The notes under the pieces were generated by a model. The model saw nothing but the letters and a program-made list of their open reading frames with translations. It searched no databases and was not told the DNA's origin. Position numbers and translations under genes: made by a program. This document shows positions 1 to 7,618 of a stretch of 64,000 nt of DNA, one piece after another; within the stretch, counting starts at the first letter, position 1; each line of letters opens with the position of its first letter. The stretch comes from CAYZTY01 sp964444665. GTDB lineage: Bacteria; Planctomycetota; Phycisphaerae; Sedimentisphaerales; CAYZTY01. The DNA lies in assembly GCA_964444665.1 (NCBI GenBank), contig CAYUIE010000005.1:124001-188000 (forward strand), given 5' to 3'.

Positions 1-1014
1 TAACAAATAACCAGTTATCAGTCTTCTCATCTTCGATTTACTCGACATATAAAGGGAAGCCCGATTTTTTCGGGATTCGCCGAACGAAGCAAAAGAGCGT
101 CGCAGAGAGTTATATCGAGAACGCCATTGGCTAAATTCGGCAAGTTGAGTAAATCCCTCTGTGGTCTCTGTCCCCTCTGTGGCTAAACAGTGTTAATCTG
201 CGTTAATCCGTGTCTAATTATAAATAGTGTATATTCGTGTGTATTCGTGGTGAATTAATACTTTGGCGTATGTCCCGATGCATCGGGACGGTGGTCGAGC
301 CGTGAAGATAGAGCAAATGATATTTGTGGAATTCTTCAAGGCGCAGAACGCAAAAGGCCCTTTTGGGCCTTAGCCAAAACGCTCTTGTCTGCATCCCGAT
401 ACATCGGGGCTGTGCCCTCTGTGCTCTTGTCTTCATCCCGATTTATCGGGGCTTTGGCTAAAAAACTCCCCTATTCTGGCGCTACCTGTTACTAACAACT
501 AGTACCTCAAAGCTAATTTTGAATTTTAAACTGTAATTTTGCATTTTACACTTTGATTTTTACATTATTTCTCAATCCGTGTAAATTTATGCCATAGCTT
601 GCACCATAGGCGGTATCCGTGTCTAATTAAATATCCCCTTGCCTAATCCCTATCCCCCAATCCCCAACCCCTAAACGCTCCACGCTGTACGCTCATAATC
701 GAGCATCTGATTCACTAATCTACTAATTCACTCTGCTTCCCTGCGCTAGGTGGTATTAACAGGCAGTGCCATCTGAAGTTCGTTTCGAATTTCGTATTTT
801 GGTGATTCGAATTTGTTTAGGATTTGACCGAACTATGAGCATTGGGAATCGAGAATCCACTACTTATCCACCCGTGGCGGATTTAGCTAATTACCAGTTA
901 TCGTTTAACCAATTACCAATAACCATTTAACCAATTACCATTTACCTACCTCTCTATCCGCCTTGTTTGACCTCTCAATAGCTTGCAATGTTTGTGCCAC
1001 TTTCATTTTTTATC
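1..1014. repeat. Gene-free repeat-rich spacer upstream of dnaA
   Basis: No convincing gene is visible in this kilobase. It is a mosaic of the short dispersed repeats seen elsewhere in the window. About 200-470 is a diverged copy of the unit duplicated at 58682 and 59732, with the same order of blocks ('gtgttaatccgtgtct', 'gagcaaat', 'cttcaaggcg', 'cacaaaaggc'). Positions 479-503 and 743-777 are decayed copies of the covarying hairpin family found at 57.8-58.6 kb. Positions 889-948 carry the 'ttaaccaattaccaat' wording seen also at 18.85 kb. A 72-codon minus-strand frame at 218-436 lies wholly inside this repeat text and is not credible as a gene. Confidence 0.7.
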
Positions 1015-1145
1015 AAAAAAAATTTAAATCAATCCACACCTTTTCCACAATGAGCATTTAGCCTGTGCAAAACTTGTTCACAAAAAAAAATTTTCGGCGC
1101 GCAAGTGTCTTTTCCTCCACAACATTTGCAATGTGGAAAAGAATT
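1015..1145. promoter_or_regulatory. Candidate DnaA-box cluster / possible oriC
   Basis: Two perfect convergent copies of TTTTCCACA, one mismatch from the DnaA box TTATCCACA, occur at 1041-1049 (plus) and 1132-1140 (minus). Weaker 7-of-9 matches lie at 1030-1038, 1074-1082 and 1113-1121. The region is AT-rich, with A and T runs at 1015-1025 and 1082-1094, and sits directly upstream of dnaA. DnaA boxes next to dnaA are a common bacterial origin arrangement, but the same boxes also serve dnaA autoregulation. dnaN does not follow dnaA here, so origin function is only a possibility. Confidence 0.45.
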
Positions 1146-1269
1146 CCGCAAAAATGCCATTGCTTTTACTTAAGTTCACTATTAACATTCAAAATTGTTA
1201 CGTTCAGCAACACAATACGGCTCAAGGACGTTTGATTATATCTCGAAATTCAGGCAGGGGAGCGAACTG

Positions 1270-2679
1270 ATGCAAGCTACTATCACGGATGAGGTAAGTG
1301 CCGTTAGCAACGCAATCGCTGAAAGAATTGGACAGCAAAAATTCCGGGTATGGTTCAAAAATTCCATCAGATTGACAATCTCAGACGACTATATAAAGGT
1401 CGGCGTGCCGAATCTGTTTATAGGTGGTTGGATTGAGGACCATTTCTCGAACGATATTGACAAGGCTGTTCAGCTTGCTACTGGAAAAAGCAAAAAGATT
1501 GTTTTTGCTATTGATCCTGAGCTGGCCGGCCAGCAGCGTCGGACTCAGCTCGATTCACAGGCTCGCTTTGTTGAAAGAGCTCATAACACCTCGACTCGCA
1601 GCAGAATAAAACCGCGCCCTGCCGAGCAAAAACCACTCAAGCTAAGTCTGGACACTTTCGTTGTAGGTCCATCTAACCAACTTGCCTACAATGCAGCAAA
1701 AACCATTGTCACCGAACAAAACAGTCCTTTTAATCCGCTGTTCGTACACGGAGGATATGGGCTTGGCAAAACGCATCTGTTGCAAGGGATATGCAATGCA
1801 GTACGTGAAGCCAAGCCGCAGGCCAAATGGCTTTACGTTTCAGCGGAGGACTTTACCAATCAGTTCGTGCTGGCCTTGAAGACCAAAAAGCTGGATGCTT
1901 TTCGGCGGCGGTTCCGGCAAATGGATTTGTTGGCGATCGACGACATACACTTCTTGGCCAGCAAGCCATCAACGCAGGAGGAGTTTCTGCATACTTTTAA
2001 TACCATTGACCTGGCCGGGAAACAAATAGTGCTGGCCTCCGACGCGCATCCCAAAATGATAGGCCAGCTCTCAGAACGGCTCGTAAACAGATTCGTATCC
2101 GGGATGGTCGTGAAAATTGAACCGCCTGACTTTCGGACAAGATGCCGTATCTGCAAACAAAGAGCCGAAACAATGAAAAAGGATATCTCCAACAGCATCA
2201 TTGAATACATCGCTGAGAATATGAAGACGAACGTCCGTGAGCTGGAAGGCGCATTATTAAAACTCGTGGCCTTCGCCTCCCTGCAGAATCAAAAAATGTC
2301 CCTCGATATGGCCAAACAACTTCTGCAGGAACACATATCCCGAACAGACCCGATTGTGCACATTTCCGATATCGAGTCGGCCGTCACCACATTTTTCGGA
2401 ATCACGCCGGCCGACGTGCATTCCTCGAAAAAGGATAAAACCGTCAGCCTCACACGCTCCTTCAGTATGTACCTCGCAAGAAAACATACCCGAATGTCGT
2501 TCCCGGAAATCGGCAGGTGTATGGGCAACAAAAATCATGCTACGGTAATCCTGGCATGCAGGAAAATTGAGGACTTTCTGAAGCAGAATATCGAGCTTAC
2601 CTGGCAGGGTCCCAACGGCAATAAAATCGCAAAAGCATGCGATATACTCAAAAAACTGCAGGAATCCATTTCACGTTAA
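1270..2679 (+). CDS. dnaA: Chromosomal replication initiator protein DnaA
   Basis: ATP-dependent initiator that binds DnaA boxes at the replication origin, opens the duplex and loads the replicative helicase. The 469-residue product is of normal family length. An N-terminal domain I is followed by a variable linker and an AAA+ domain with Walker A GGYGLGKTHLL near residues 161-171 and Walker B LLAIDDIH near 220. The C-terminal DnaA-box-binding helix-turn-helix contains the signature-like GNKNHATVILA. The frame is open back to a TTG at 1195. I chose the ATG at 1270 because AGGGGAG lies just upstream and because homology to domain I begins there. It is a lone gene, with no dnaN or recF beside it, facing away from the repeat-rich spacer and the DnaA-box cluster. 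Identification is firm; the start is fairly firm. Confidence 0.97.
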   Translation: MQATITDEVSAVSNAIAERIGQQKFRVWFKNSIRLTISDDYIKVGVPNLFIGGWIEDHFSNDIDKAVQLATGKSKKIVFAIDPELAGQQRRTQLDSQARFVERAHNTSTRSRIKPRPAEQKPLKLSLDTFVVGPSNQLAYNAAKTIVTEQNSPFNPLFVHGGYGLGKTHLLQGICNAVREAKPQAKWLYVSAEDFTNQFVLALKTKKLDAFRRRFRQMDLLAIDDIHFLASKPSTQEEFLHTFNTIDLAGKQIVLASDAHPKMIGQLSERLVNRFVSGMVVKIEPPDFRTRCRICKQRAETMKKDISNSIIEYIAENMKTNVRELEGALLKLVAFASLQNQKMSLDMAKQLLQEHISRTDPIVHISDIESAVTTFFGITPADVHSSKKDKTVSLTRSFSMYLARKHTRMSFPEIGRCMGNKNHATVILACRKIEDFLKQNIELTWQGPNGNKIAKACDILKKLQESISR

Positions 2680-2713
2680 AAAAAACGGCAGCGCCGTTCC
2701 CCACGGCGCTGCC
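2677..2713 (-). terminator. Strong hairpin terminator between dnaA and the PEP-CTERM gene
   Basis: A perfect 11-bp stem (GGCAGCGCCGT at 2687-2697, ACGGCGCTGCC at 2703-2713) has a 5-nt loop. An A-run at 2677-2685 becomes a U-tract when read on the minus strand, so it best serves as the intrinsic terminator of the minus-strand gene at 2938-3585. The same hairpin directly follows the dnaA stop and could also end that transcript, but no U-tract follows in the plus direction. The next 220 bases hold no gene. Confidence 0.75.
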
Positions 2714-2937
2714 AACACGAAGCGAGTGGACTAAAAATCTTTAAAGAAGGAGGAGTTTTTCTCGGTTTTTTTAACCGCTATTTACTTGTCTTTGTTCTAT
2801 TTTTATCTACGGACTGCCGAGACGGCGGTTCGCCGGTATTAAAAAAAAATTCCACGCCCCGAAATACCTGCCAAAAGCGGTAAAATCCTGTCCAGAATAC
2901 GCTGCACCAGCTTTATATTGGTAACTGGTGCCATTGC

Positions 2938-3585
2938 TTAAGGCCTCATTCTCAGCACACAAGCACCGAGGCCAAGAAGCAAAATCGTTGCCGGCTCAGG
3001 AATCATATAAGTTCTGAACGCAGCGTCCTTATCGTAGAGAGTTTCATCAGGTCCGCCGCCCGGCGGTGTTATAGTTTGAGTCCAAACACCGGACGTATAA
3101 GACCACAATGCACCGGCAGGATAGACGTCGCTATCTTTGCAGCACCACTGAGTGGAGGGCCCAAGATAAGGGTAGGGGTCGTCGTTGAAAAGGACAATAC
3201 CATATTGAGTACCGACAGTAAGAAAAACATATTGAAACAGGAAGTTTACGCTGTTAAATCCTGCGGTCAGATTATCTCGATAGACTGACCCCAGCACAGA
3301 GCCACTTGGAACTGAATCTTCCACGTTTACAACGCTGACTGTAGTAGGATATAGCCCATGACTGGTAAATGAATTCTCAAGGAATACATCCACTTTTTCT
3401 AATTGACCGGTCATACCGGCCGTAAAGGTCTGTGCGATATACCACTCGGGGGATATCACAAGCCAGCAACCGCCAATTTGTTCCTGGTGTTGGTCGAGGA
3501 TACTTGCTCGAACCGCCCCAGCAGATAACACAGCGAGGAGAAACAGCACAAAAAACAGTGAGTTAGTATGCCGATATGTTTTCAT
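2938..3585 (-). CDS. Secreted PEP-CTERM sorting-domain protein
   Basis: Predicted exported protein of 215 residues anchored or processed through the PEP-CTERM/exosortase route. It opens with a signal peptide (basic MKTYRH, a hydrophobic stretch to about residue 25, then an Ala-rich cleavage region). It ends with the typical short tail: the motif PEPAT, a hydrophobic segment LLLGLGACVL and a basic end RMRP. The middle is beta-rich, with a run like AQTFTAGMTGQLEKV that resembles the 'choice-of-anchor' lectin-like domains often found in this class; that assignment is by resemblance only. It stands alone and has its own terminator at 2677-2713. No exosortase gene is in the window. The natural function is unknown; cell-surface or biofilm matrix proteins are the usual members. 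Confidence 0.8.
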   Translation of the reverse strand: MKTYRHTNSLFFVLFLLAVLSAGAVRASILDQHQEQIGGCWLVISPEWYIAQTFTAGMTGQLEKVDVFLENSFTSHGLYPTTVSVVNVEDSVPSGSVLGSVYRDNLTAGFNSVNFLFQYVFLTVGTQYGIVLFNDDPYPYLGPSTQWCCKDSDVYPAGALWSYTSGVWTQTITPPGGGPDETLYDKDAAFRTYMIPEPATILLLGLGACVLRMRP

Positions 3586-4004
3586 AACACCCTCTTTAAA
3601 TATGATGAACTTTCATCTTTTTAAGAGAACAATAAAAACAATTCGCGTGCAACTAAATCTCACCCACCTCACTTGTACCCGGTATACTACTCCACAAATT
3701 CGAGTGCTGTAAAGTAAAAAATTTATTTTTACTGATACAACAGGGTCCAAATCAGGCAAAATGCGATTTTTGATACTTCCGCCTTCGGCGGTTGTCCCCT
3801 GGCAAGTTCACCTATGGGCAACTCGTAGGGTGGGCTTTAGCCCACCGATATATGGATTTTAAACGGCCGCGGTGAAAAAATAATGGTGGGGCAAGCCCCA
3901 CCCTACAATTTCCTGCCCTTAAACCCTATCCACTCCACAGTTTACCCTGAGCAAACTGATGCTGAGTTTGTCGAAGTAGTCGAAGGGCTGTACGCTTTTA
4001 CTAG
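3586..4004. repeat. Spacer with an 82-bp MITE-like element and dispersed repeats
   Basis: No gene is visible. At 3825-3906 a compact element is bounded by 10-bp inverted repeats, GTAGGGTGGG (3825-3834) and CCCACCCTAC (3897-3906). Inside are two further palindromes, one around GGGCTTTAGCCC and one around GGGGCAAGCCCC. This architecture is that of a miniature inverted-repeat element. Positions 3950-3990 carry copies of the dispersed 'ctgag...gtcgaag' repeat. The A/T-rich stretch 3600-3780 probably holds the promoter of the PEP-CTERM gene, but I cannot fix one. Confidence 0.55.
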
Positions 4005-4190
4005 ATATTCTCAGACTTATAAATAAAGATAGAACAAAGTGCGCAGGTTGTTTTTCTTCATTTTTGAAAAAAATAAAAAAAATTATCTCCTTTCATAATA
4101 AGCACTTACCTTTTTCTACCCCCCTTGAAAATCCGTTTTTTTCGCCAAAACGCGCAGGTTGAGCCAATAGTGGAGGGACTATTTTTTTTC
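4005..4190 (+). promoter_or_regulatory. Conserved 5' leader of the first HNH-AP2 gene
   Basis: This stretch matches the reverse complement of the region upstream of the second HNH-AP2 gene (52681-52970). Shared blocks include 'tcagacttataaat' (about 4011-4024), 'gcgcaggt' followed by 'gaaaaaaataaaa', 'ttatctcctt' and 'aagcactta' (about 4039-4110), then 'cgccaaaacg' and 'gcaggttgagccaatagtg' (about 4142-4174). By eye the blocks are roughly 80-90% identical. GCGCAGGTTG occurs twice in this copy. The leader may carry a promoter, an RNA element or a mobile-element end. The sequence does not decide which. Confidence 0.6.
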
Positions 4191-4201
4191 AAACCTCTAC
4201 T

Positions 4202-4357
4202 ATTGGCGAAATCCTGAGCAAGGCCGACGGTGTGCCGGCGGCTGCGTCGAAGGATCTATTTCAACTGTTTTAGGAGGGCCTTTTTTTACAGGCCCCCATA
4301 ATTGGCGAAATCCTGAGCGAGGCCGATGGTGTACCAGCGACCGAGTCGAAGGATCTA
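4202..4357. repeat. 57-bp direct repeat pair
   Basis: Two 57-bp copies lie at 4202-4258 and 4301-4357, 99 bp apart, differing at only a few positions. Each begins ATTGGCGAAATCCTGAGC and ends GTCGAAGGATCTA. The core belongs to the dispersed 'CCTGAGC...GTCGAAGG' family. Between them is a hairpin built from AGGGCC and GGCCC around a T-run. They separate the conserved leader from the HNH-AP2 coding region. Confidence 0.75.
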
Positions 4358-4377
4358 GCATCAAGAGGCGCGTTTCG

Positions 4378-5001
4378 TTGCTCGTGCCACGGGTCACGGG
4401 AATTAGCCGGAAGAGGGGCAGTATCATCGATATTACAATAACGATACATATTCCAAAATTTATAGAACGCTCGATTATCCGGCTCGTGCTTCTCTATCGT
4501 TGTCTGCGTCACGGCTACGCCTTCCGCAGAATCCCTCTCACCCGCGGCAAGTTCGCCATAGTTGACCCCGAAGACTATCCGTGGTTAGCACTTTTCAGAT
4601 GGCACGCCCACACGGGCTCCGCCACCTTCTACGCCGTTCGTCACAAACCCGGCTCCCGCAAAAAGCTCATCTGGATGCACCGCGAGGTCTTAGGCGTCCC
4701 TCACTGGCTGTGCGTTGACCACATCAACCACAACGGCCTGGACAACCGAAAGGCCAACCTTCGTCCCGCAACGAAGAGCCAGAACTCTCGCAACAAGCGC
4801 CTTGGCCGCAAAAATACCTCATCGAAATATCGCGGCGTCCATTGGCACCGCCGTTTCGGCAAATGGCAGGCCGCAATCAGGATAAATAGAAAACCAATCC
4901 ACCTCGGCTACTTTAAGAACGAAACCGAGGCCGCCAAAGCATATGACGCTGCCGCAAAAAAGTATGATGAACAATTTTTCCCCTTGAACTTCCCCGATTA
5001 A
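4378..5001 (+). CDS. HNH endonuclease with AP2 DNA-binding domain, homing-type
   Basis: Predicted stand-alone homing-type nuclease. An HNH motif region (VDHINHNGLDNRKANLR, about residues 120-136, preceded by WMHREV) provides metal-dependent DNA cleavage. A C-terminal AP2/ERF-like domain (SKYRGVHWHRRFGKWQAAIR through YFKNETEAAKAYDAAA) would bind DNA. These fusions are typical selfish genes of phages and bacterial chromosomes. A paralogue with the same domain order lies at 52026-52724 on the other strand. The frame opens at a TTG at 4378. Similarity with the paralogue starts only near residue 21 (GSI), just after an AGAGGGG ribosome-site-like sequence, so the true start may be further in, possibly at a non-ATG codon. 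No intron or split host gene is visible around it. Confidence 0.85.
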   Translation: MLVPRVTGISRKRGSIIDITITIHIPKFIERSIIRLVLLYRCLRHGYAFRRIPLTRGKFAIVDPEDYPWLALFRWHAHTGSATFYAVRHKPGSRKKLIWMHREVLGVPHWLCVDHINHNGLDNRKANLRPATKSQNSRNKRLGRKNTSSKYRGVHWHRRFGKWQAAIRINRKPIHLGYFKNETEAAKAYDAAAKKYDEQFFPLNFPD

Positions 5002-5371
5002 AATTATTTCCATTCGACGATTAATCCACATTGCTTTCGACGTGGGGTCGTTTAGCCGTCGCCGGAACGGCGACGCAAAATACTTAGCCCCGCGATTTAT
5101 CGCGTGGGTTGTCTTTTTTGCAAAGCGCGGCAATCTTCAACCTACAATTGAAAATCTTAAATCTTAAATATTAAATAATAAATCGCTTTGCTGCCTGCGG
5201 CAGCAGCGAGGGAGTATCAGGGCCAATACGCGGAACTGAATTTTCCCTAAGTGAATTGGTAAATTAGTTAATGGTAATTATCCCTTTGGGGCAGGAAAAA
5301 TACTAAGCGCGTAAAAAAAATCTATCAAGGTCAATATATGACGTTGATGAAAAAATTAAGGAAGTTGCTAA
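5002..5371. repeat. Spacer with tandem mini-hairpins after the HNH-AP2 gene
   Basis: No gene is seen. At 5053-5110 two short palindromic modules follow each other: 'tttagcc' plus GTCGCCGGAACGGCGAC, and 'ttagccc' plus a CGCGATTTATCGCG hairpin ending in 'gggtt'. The same modules recur at 53.1-53.6 kb, upstream of the second HNH-AP2 gene. The rest (5150-5370) is A/T-rich and featureless, except for a possible minus-strand terminator region behind the ImmA gene that I cannot define. Confidence 0.5.
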
Positions 5372-6037
5372 TTAATCCCAACTAATAAAATTGAGTCGGC
5401 TGGTTATAGCCTCCATTAATCGAGGTTTAATACTGAGTTGGCTTAAACGTATTTGCATTGGTTCAACACCAACCTGATATCTATTAGCTAACGCAGAATG
5501 CAACATTGAGATAACATTTTCCCAGCCAATATCTCCTGCGTAGCCATCCAAAATACCTTTATACAATTGTTGTGTGTCATCAAAGATGGTTTGACGTGGA
5601 ACAAGAATAGCGCCCGCGAAATAGTTAGCTTCCCGCTCAATCTGTCGATAGCTTTTTCTTATTCTATTAGAAAGTGCTACTGAATCGTCAATTGTGACAC
5701 ATCCTGAATATAATCTCGGATGCAATACTACATGCCCAAGTTCATGTGCAACCGAAAAATGAGCCTTTACTCTCCAAAACGAGTCGGTATCGGAGTCTAT
5801 GAGAATATCAAATCGACCTTCTTTATTTTGGTAAAGAACAGCATCAACATTGAACTTTGACCTCATAGAAGGAATTAGGCCAATAGAATCTATCAACGGC
5901 TGTTTCTCAGCAACTAAATCAATATCGATAGGTGGGTCAATGCCTCTGGAAAAAGATTCCGAGAGCAATCTATCAACCGCTCGCTCTATTTCGGCATTGC
6001 TATGTGGTGCAACATGGGAAGGCTCCATCCCTGCCAA
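5372..6037 (-). CDS. ImmA/IrrE-type metallopeptidase
   Basis: Predicted zinc metallopeptidase of the ImmA/IrrE (COG2856) family. Members commonly cleave or regulate the Xre-type repressor encoded next to them, as in the ICEBs1 ImmR/ImmA pair. The zinc motif HEXXH is intact at residues 98-102 in VAHELGHVVLH, and the 221-residue length is normal. The upstream Xre gene ends two bases before this start, so the two are co-transcribed and probably translationally coupled. The annotated start is a TTG at 6037 with a GGAG about 10 bases upstream; an ATG three codons further in (6028) is equally possible. The pair could be a phage or ICE regulatory remnant, a toxin-antitoxin-like module or a stress regulator. 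No integrase is nearby. Confidence 0.88.
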   Translation of the reverse strand: MAGMEPSHVAPHSNAEIERAVDRLLSESFSRGIDPPIDIDLVAEKQPLIDSIGLIPSMRSKFNVDAVLYQNKEGRFDILIDSDTDSFWRVKAHFSVAHELGHVVLHPRLYSGCVTIDDSVALSNRIRKSYRQIEREANYFAGAILVPRQTIFDDTQQLYKGILDGYAGDIGWENVISMLHSALANRYQVGVEPMQIRLSQLSIKPRLMEAITSRLNFISWD

Positions 6038-6038
6038 A

Positions 6039-6428
6039 TCAGTAGTTCTCCTCTATATACTTTGCTAACTCTCTCAGTTTCTCTTCACTAAGCTGTCGAT
6101 TTGCAACAGTTCTAACTAATACAGGCACTCCTTCGTGTTCCTTGACAATAGCTGCTACATCCGCTGGTATGCGGCCACTATTACCTTTAGCTGCCAAATC
6201 AAACAATTCTGCCCTACGAGGGTCTGCCTTAGAGAGTCCCAAAGTATCACAGATGCAATCTAATTGCTTCTTATTGGCGGGTGGAGGTATTTTGCTCTGT
6301 TCTATGTTGCTAAGATTTGATGCTTGTAAATCTACTAAAGCAGCAAATCGTCGTAATCCTATGTTAGCCTCCTCTACCCGTATTTTTTTCAAAAGCTGCC
6401 CAAAAGTTAAGCTGATTTTTGTATCCAT
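6039..6428 (-). CDS. Xre-family helix-turn-helix regulator paired with ImmA
   Basis: A 129-residue DNA-binding protein. An N-terminal HTH lies at about residues 8-60 (FGQLLKKIRVEEANIGLRRFAALVDLQASNLSNIEQ), followed by a short C-terminal region. I chose the ATG at 6428 because GAGAGGAGAG precedes it at good spacing; the frame runs open 16 codons further upstream through A/T-rich leader sequence. A perfect 19-bp palindrome at 6447-6465 lies just upstream of this start and is a likely autoregulatory operator. It is first in a two-gene minus-strand operon with the ImmA-type peptidase, its probable antagonist. Confidence 0.85.
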   Translation of the reverse strand: MDTKISLTFGQLLKKIRVEEANIGLRRFAALVDLQASNLSNIEQSKIPPPANKKQLDCICDTLGLSKADPRRAELFDLAAKGNSGRIPADVAAIVKEHEGVPVLVRTVANRQLSEEKLRELAKYIEENY

Positions 6429-6446
6429 AAAAAACTCTCCTCTCAC

Positions 6447-6465
6447 GTTATATATTATATATAAC
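6447..6465. promoter_or_regulatory. Palindromic operator upstream of xre-immA
   Basis: GTTATATATTATATATAAC is a perfect inverted repeat (9-bp arms, one central base) ending 19 bases before the chosen Xre start. Its position between the promoter region and the ribosome site suggests the binding site through which the Xre protein represses its own operon. The function is inferred from position and symmetry. Confidence 0.6.
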
Positions 6466-6578
6466 TTTTCGTCCAAGTCAATTAATGACTTTAGTATATT
6501 AAATAAAATATGTTAAGTGTTTTAATAACAAGGAGTTATGCAGCAATAAAATAATTTAAACTTTTAACATTTTTCCCA

Positions 6579-6607
6579 TTGACTTAAATGGCAAAATGTT
6601 TTACTAT
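6579..6607 (+). promoter_or_regulatory. Sigma-70-like promoter of the 6640 gene
   Basis: TTGACT (6579-6584) and TACTAT (6602-6607) are separated by exactly 17 bp. The start codon follows 33 bp after the -10 element, with AAAGGGAG as ribosome site. Confidence 0.65.
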
Positions 6608-6639
6608 TTACACATAGTTAAAAGAAAGGGAGATTTAAA

Positions 6640-7146
6640 ATGGAACATGCACGAAAAACCATAGCTGATTTAGAAAGCCGTCTCAAAGAGATAAATACAG
6701 AAGCTGTAAGAATAAAAACGGCTATAAATTGCCTTTACGAGATTATGGAGCAGCCCCCTAAGTATGATGAAGTAGTAGAAAAAACCGATAACAACCTGTC
6801 GCTGCGTAGCGACGAGTATTATGGCAAACCGCTTGCCAGAGTTATCACAGAAGTTCTCGAAAAGAGAAAGGCTGCAAATCTTGGAGCAGTAAAACTCAAT
6901 GATATCTATGAAGAATTGGTAGCTGGCGGCTGTAAACTCACCGGCAAAAACGAAGGTATCAAAAAACGTGGCCTTGCTATCAGCATGTCAAAAAACCCAA
7001 AATTTCATCGACTGCCAAATGATACTTGGGGATTAACTGAATGGTATCCTACTGCTAAGTACAACAAAGAAAAAGAATTGGAAACATCCGAAGAAGACGC
7101 TAAACGGATTCAAAAGATTAAAGAAGAAATAGAAGAGATTCAATAA
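6640..7146 (+). CDS. Coiled-coil plus winged-helix (HARE-HTH-like) protein of unknown function
   Basis: A 168-residue protein that I do not recognise by name. Residues 1-40 form a likely coiled coil (ARKTIADLESRLKEINTEAVRIKTAI). The centre (about 65-135) is a winged-helix-like domain in the style of HARE-HTH/HB1 modules, ending in the motif FHRLPNDTWGLTEWYP. The C-terminal 30 residues are charged and helical. It has its own good promoter (6579-6607) and ribosome site. Directly downstream, 7188-7319 preserves a second, decayed copy of its C-terminal part, so the gene was once duplicated in tandem. Such small domains often occur as DNA-binding accessories in restriction or chromatin contexts, but no partner gene is adjacent. 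Confidence 0.7.
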   Translation: MEHARKTIADLESRLKEINTEAVRIKTAINCLYEIMEQPPKYDEVVEKTDNNLSLRSDEYYGKPLARVITEVLEKRKAANLGAVKLNDIYEELVAGGCKLTGKNEGIKKRGLAISMSKNPKFHRLPNDTWGLTEWYPTAKYNKEKELETSEEDAKRIQKIKEEIEEIQ

Positions 7147-7187
7147 AAAGCCCCAATGAATTCGTGAAAAAGACTCAACGTGACTAA

Positions 7188-7319
7188 AGGTCTGGTGGGT
7201 TGCCTAAGTGGTATCCTGCTACCAGAAAAACAAAAACGACAACTGGCAATCAGAATAAAGATGTTGAAAGCAATAATAGTAAAAGCGTAAGTACCGAGTT
7301 AAATGATCTAAAGGAATAG
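7188..7319 (+). pseudogene. Remnant of a tandem duplicate of the 6640 gene
   Basis: After an in-frame stop at 7185 the frame reads a peptide containing GGLPKWYPATRK. It then runs through a Lys/Thr/Asn-rich tail to a TAG at 7317-7319. The WYP-containing stretch aligns with WGLTEWYPTAKY near the end of the intact gene just upstream. No start codon or N-terminal two-thirds remains. It is best read as the 3' leftover of a tandem paralogue. Confidence 0.6.
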
Positions 7320-7590
7320 GGCTGCCCTCTCGAAAAGAGCAGCCCGAATGTTGCGTCACCTTAACGTTCACGGATGGCAAACGTTAGGGCGGGGCCGAAG
7401 CCCGATAGTTTGTACCTACATTAATTATCGACACTTCGGCCCCAATGTCAAGAGCCATTCCAGAAGGGAGTCGCGCCATGCGCTCACAAACCTCCGGTAA
7501 GCCGATAAGGCGTAGATGGGTCTTTATGGCCTACTATGGCCTATAAAAGGCTGAAAGTGCGCCTCGTTCGGTGCGGGGCGCACTTAAATT
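7319..7590 (+). ncRNA. Candidate structured RNA or long structured leader
   Basis: Several strong stems follow each other. GGGCTGC pairs with GCAGCCC (7319-7345). TAACGTT pairs with AACGTTA (7362-7386). A perfect 10-bp stem joins GGGGCCGAAG (7391-7400) and CTTCGGCCCC (7434-7443), enclosing an inner CGATA/TATCG stem. AAGTGCGCC pairs with GGCGCACTT (7555-7585) and is followed, some 12 bases later, by a run of seven Ts. No gene overlaps. It does not match tmRNA, RNase P, SRP or 6S hallmarks that I can recognise. It could be an independent small RNA or the 5' leader of the basic protein at 7619. Confidence 0.45.
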
Positions 7591-7618
7591 ATTAACTATT
7601 TTTTTAAGGATGCCAAAA

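Noticed and set aside
4200..4512. Two minus-strand ORFs upstream of the HNH-AP2 gene
   Set aside because: They consist of the 57-bp direct repeat and the antisense of the HNH-AP2 start.
4378..5001. Reading the AP2 proteins as phage integrases
   Set aside because: The AP2 fold also occurs in integrase N-termini, but here it is C-terminal to a clear HNH nuclease and no tyrosine-recombinase motif is present.
7391..7443. tmRNA, RNase P RNA or SRP RNA in the structured region
   Set aside because: No tag frame, no conserved P4 or GNRA/GGAAG hallmarks could be found.
7571..7618. N-terminal extension of the 48-residue basic protein
   Set aside because: It crosses the terminator-like hairpin and T-run, and the ribosome site AAGGA lies within it, fitting the ATG at 7619.
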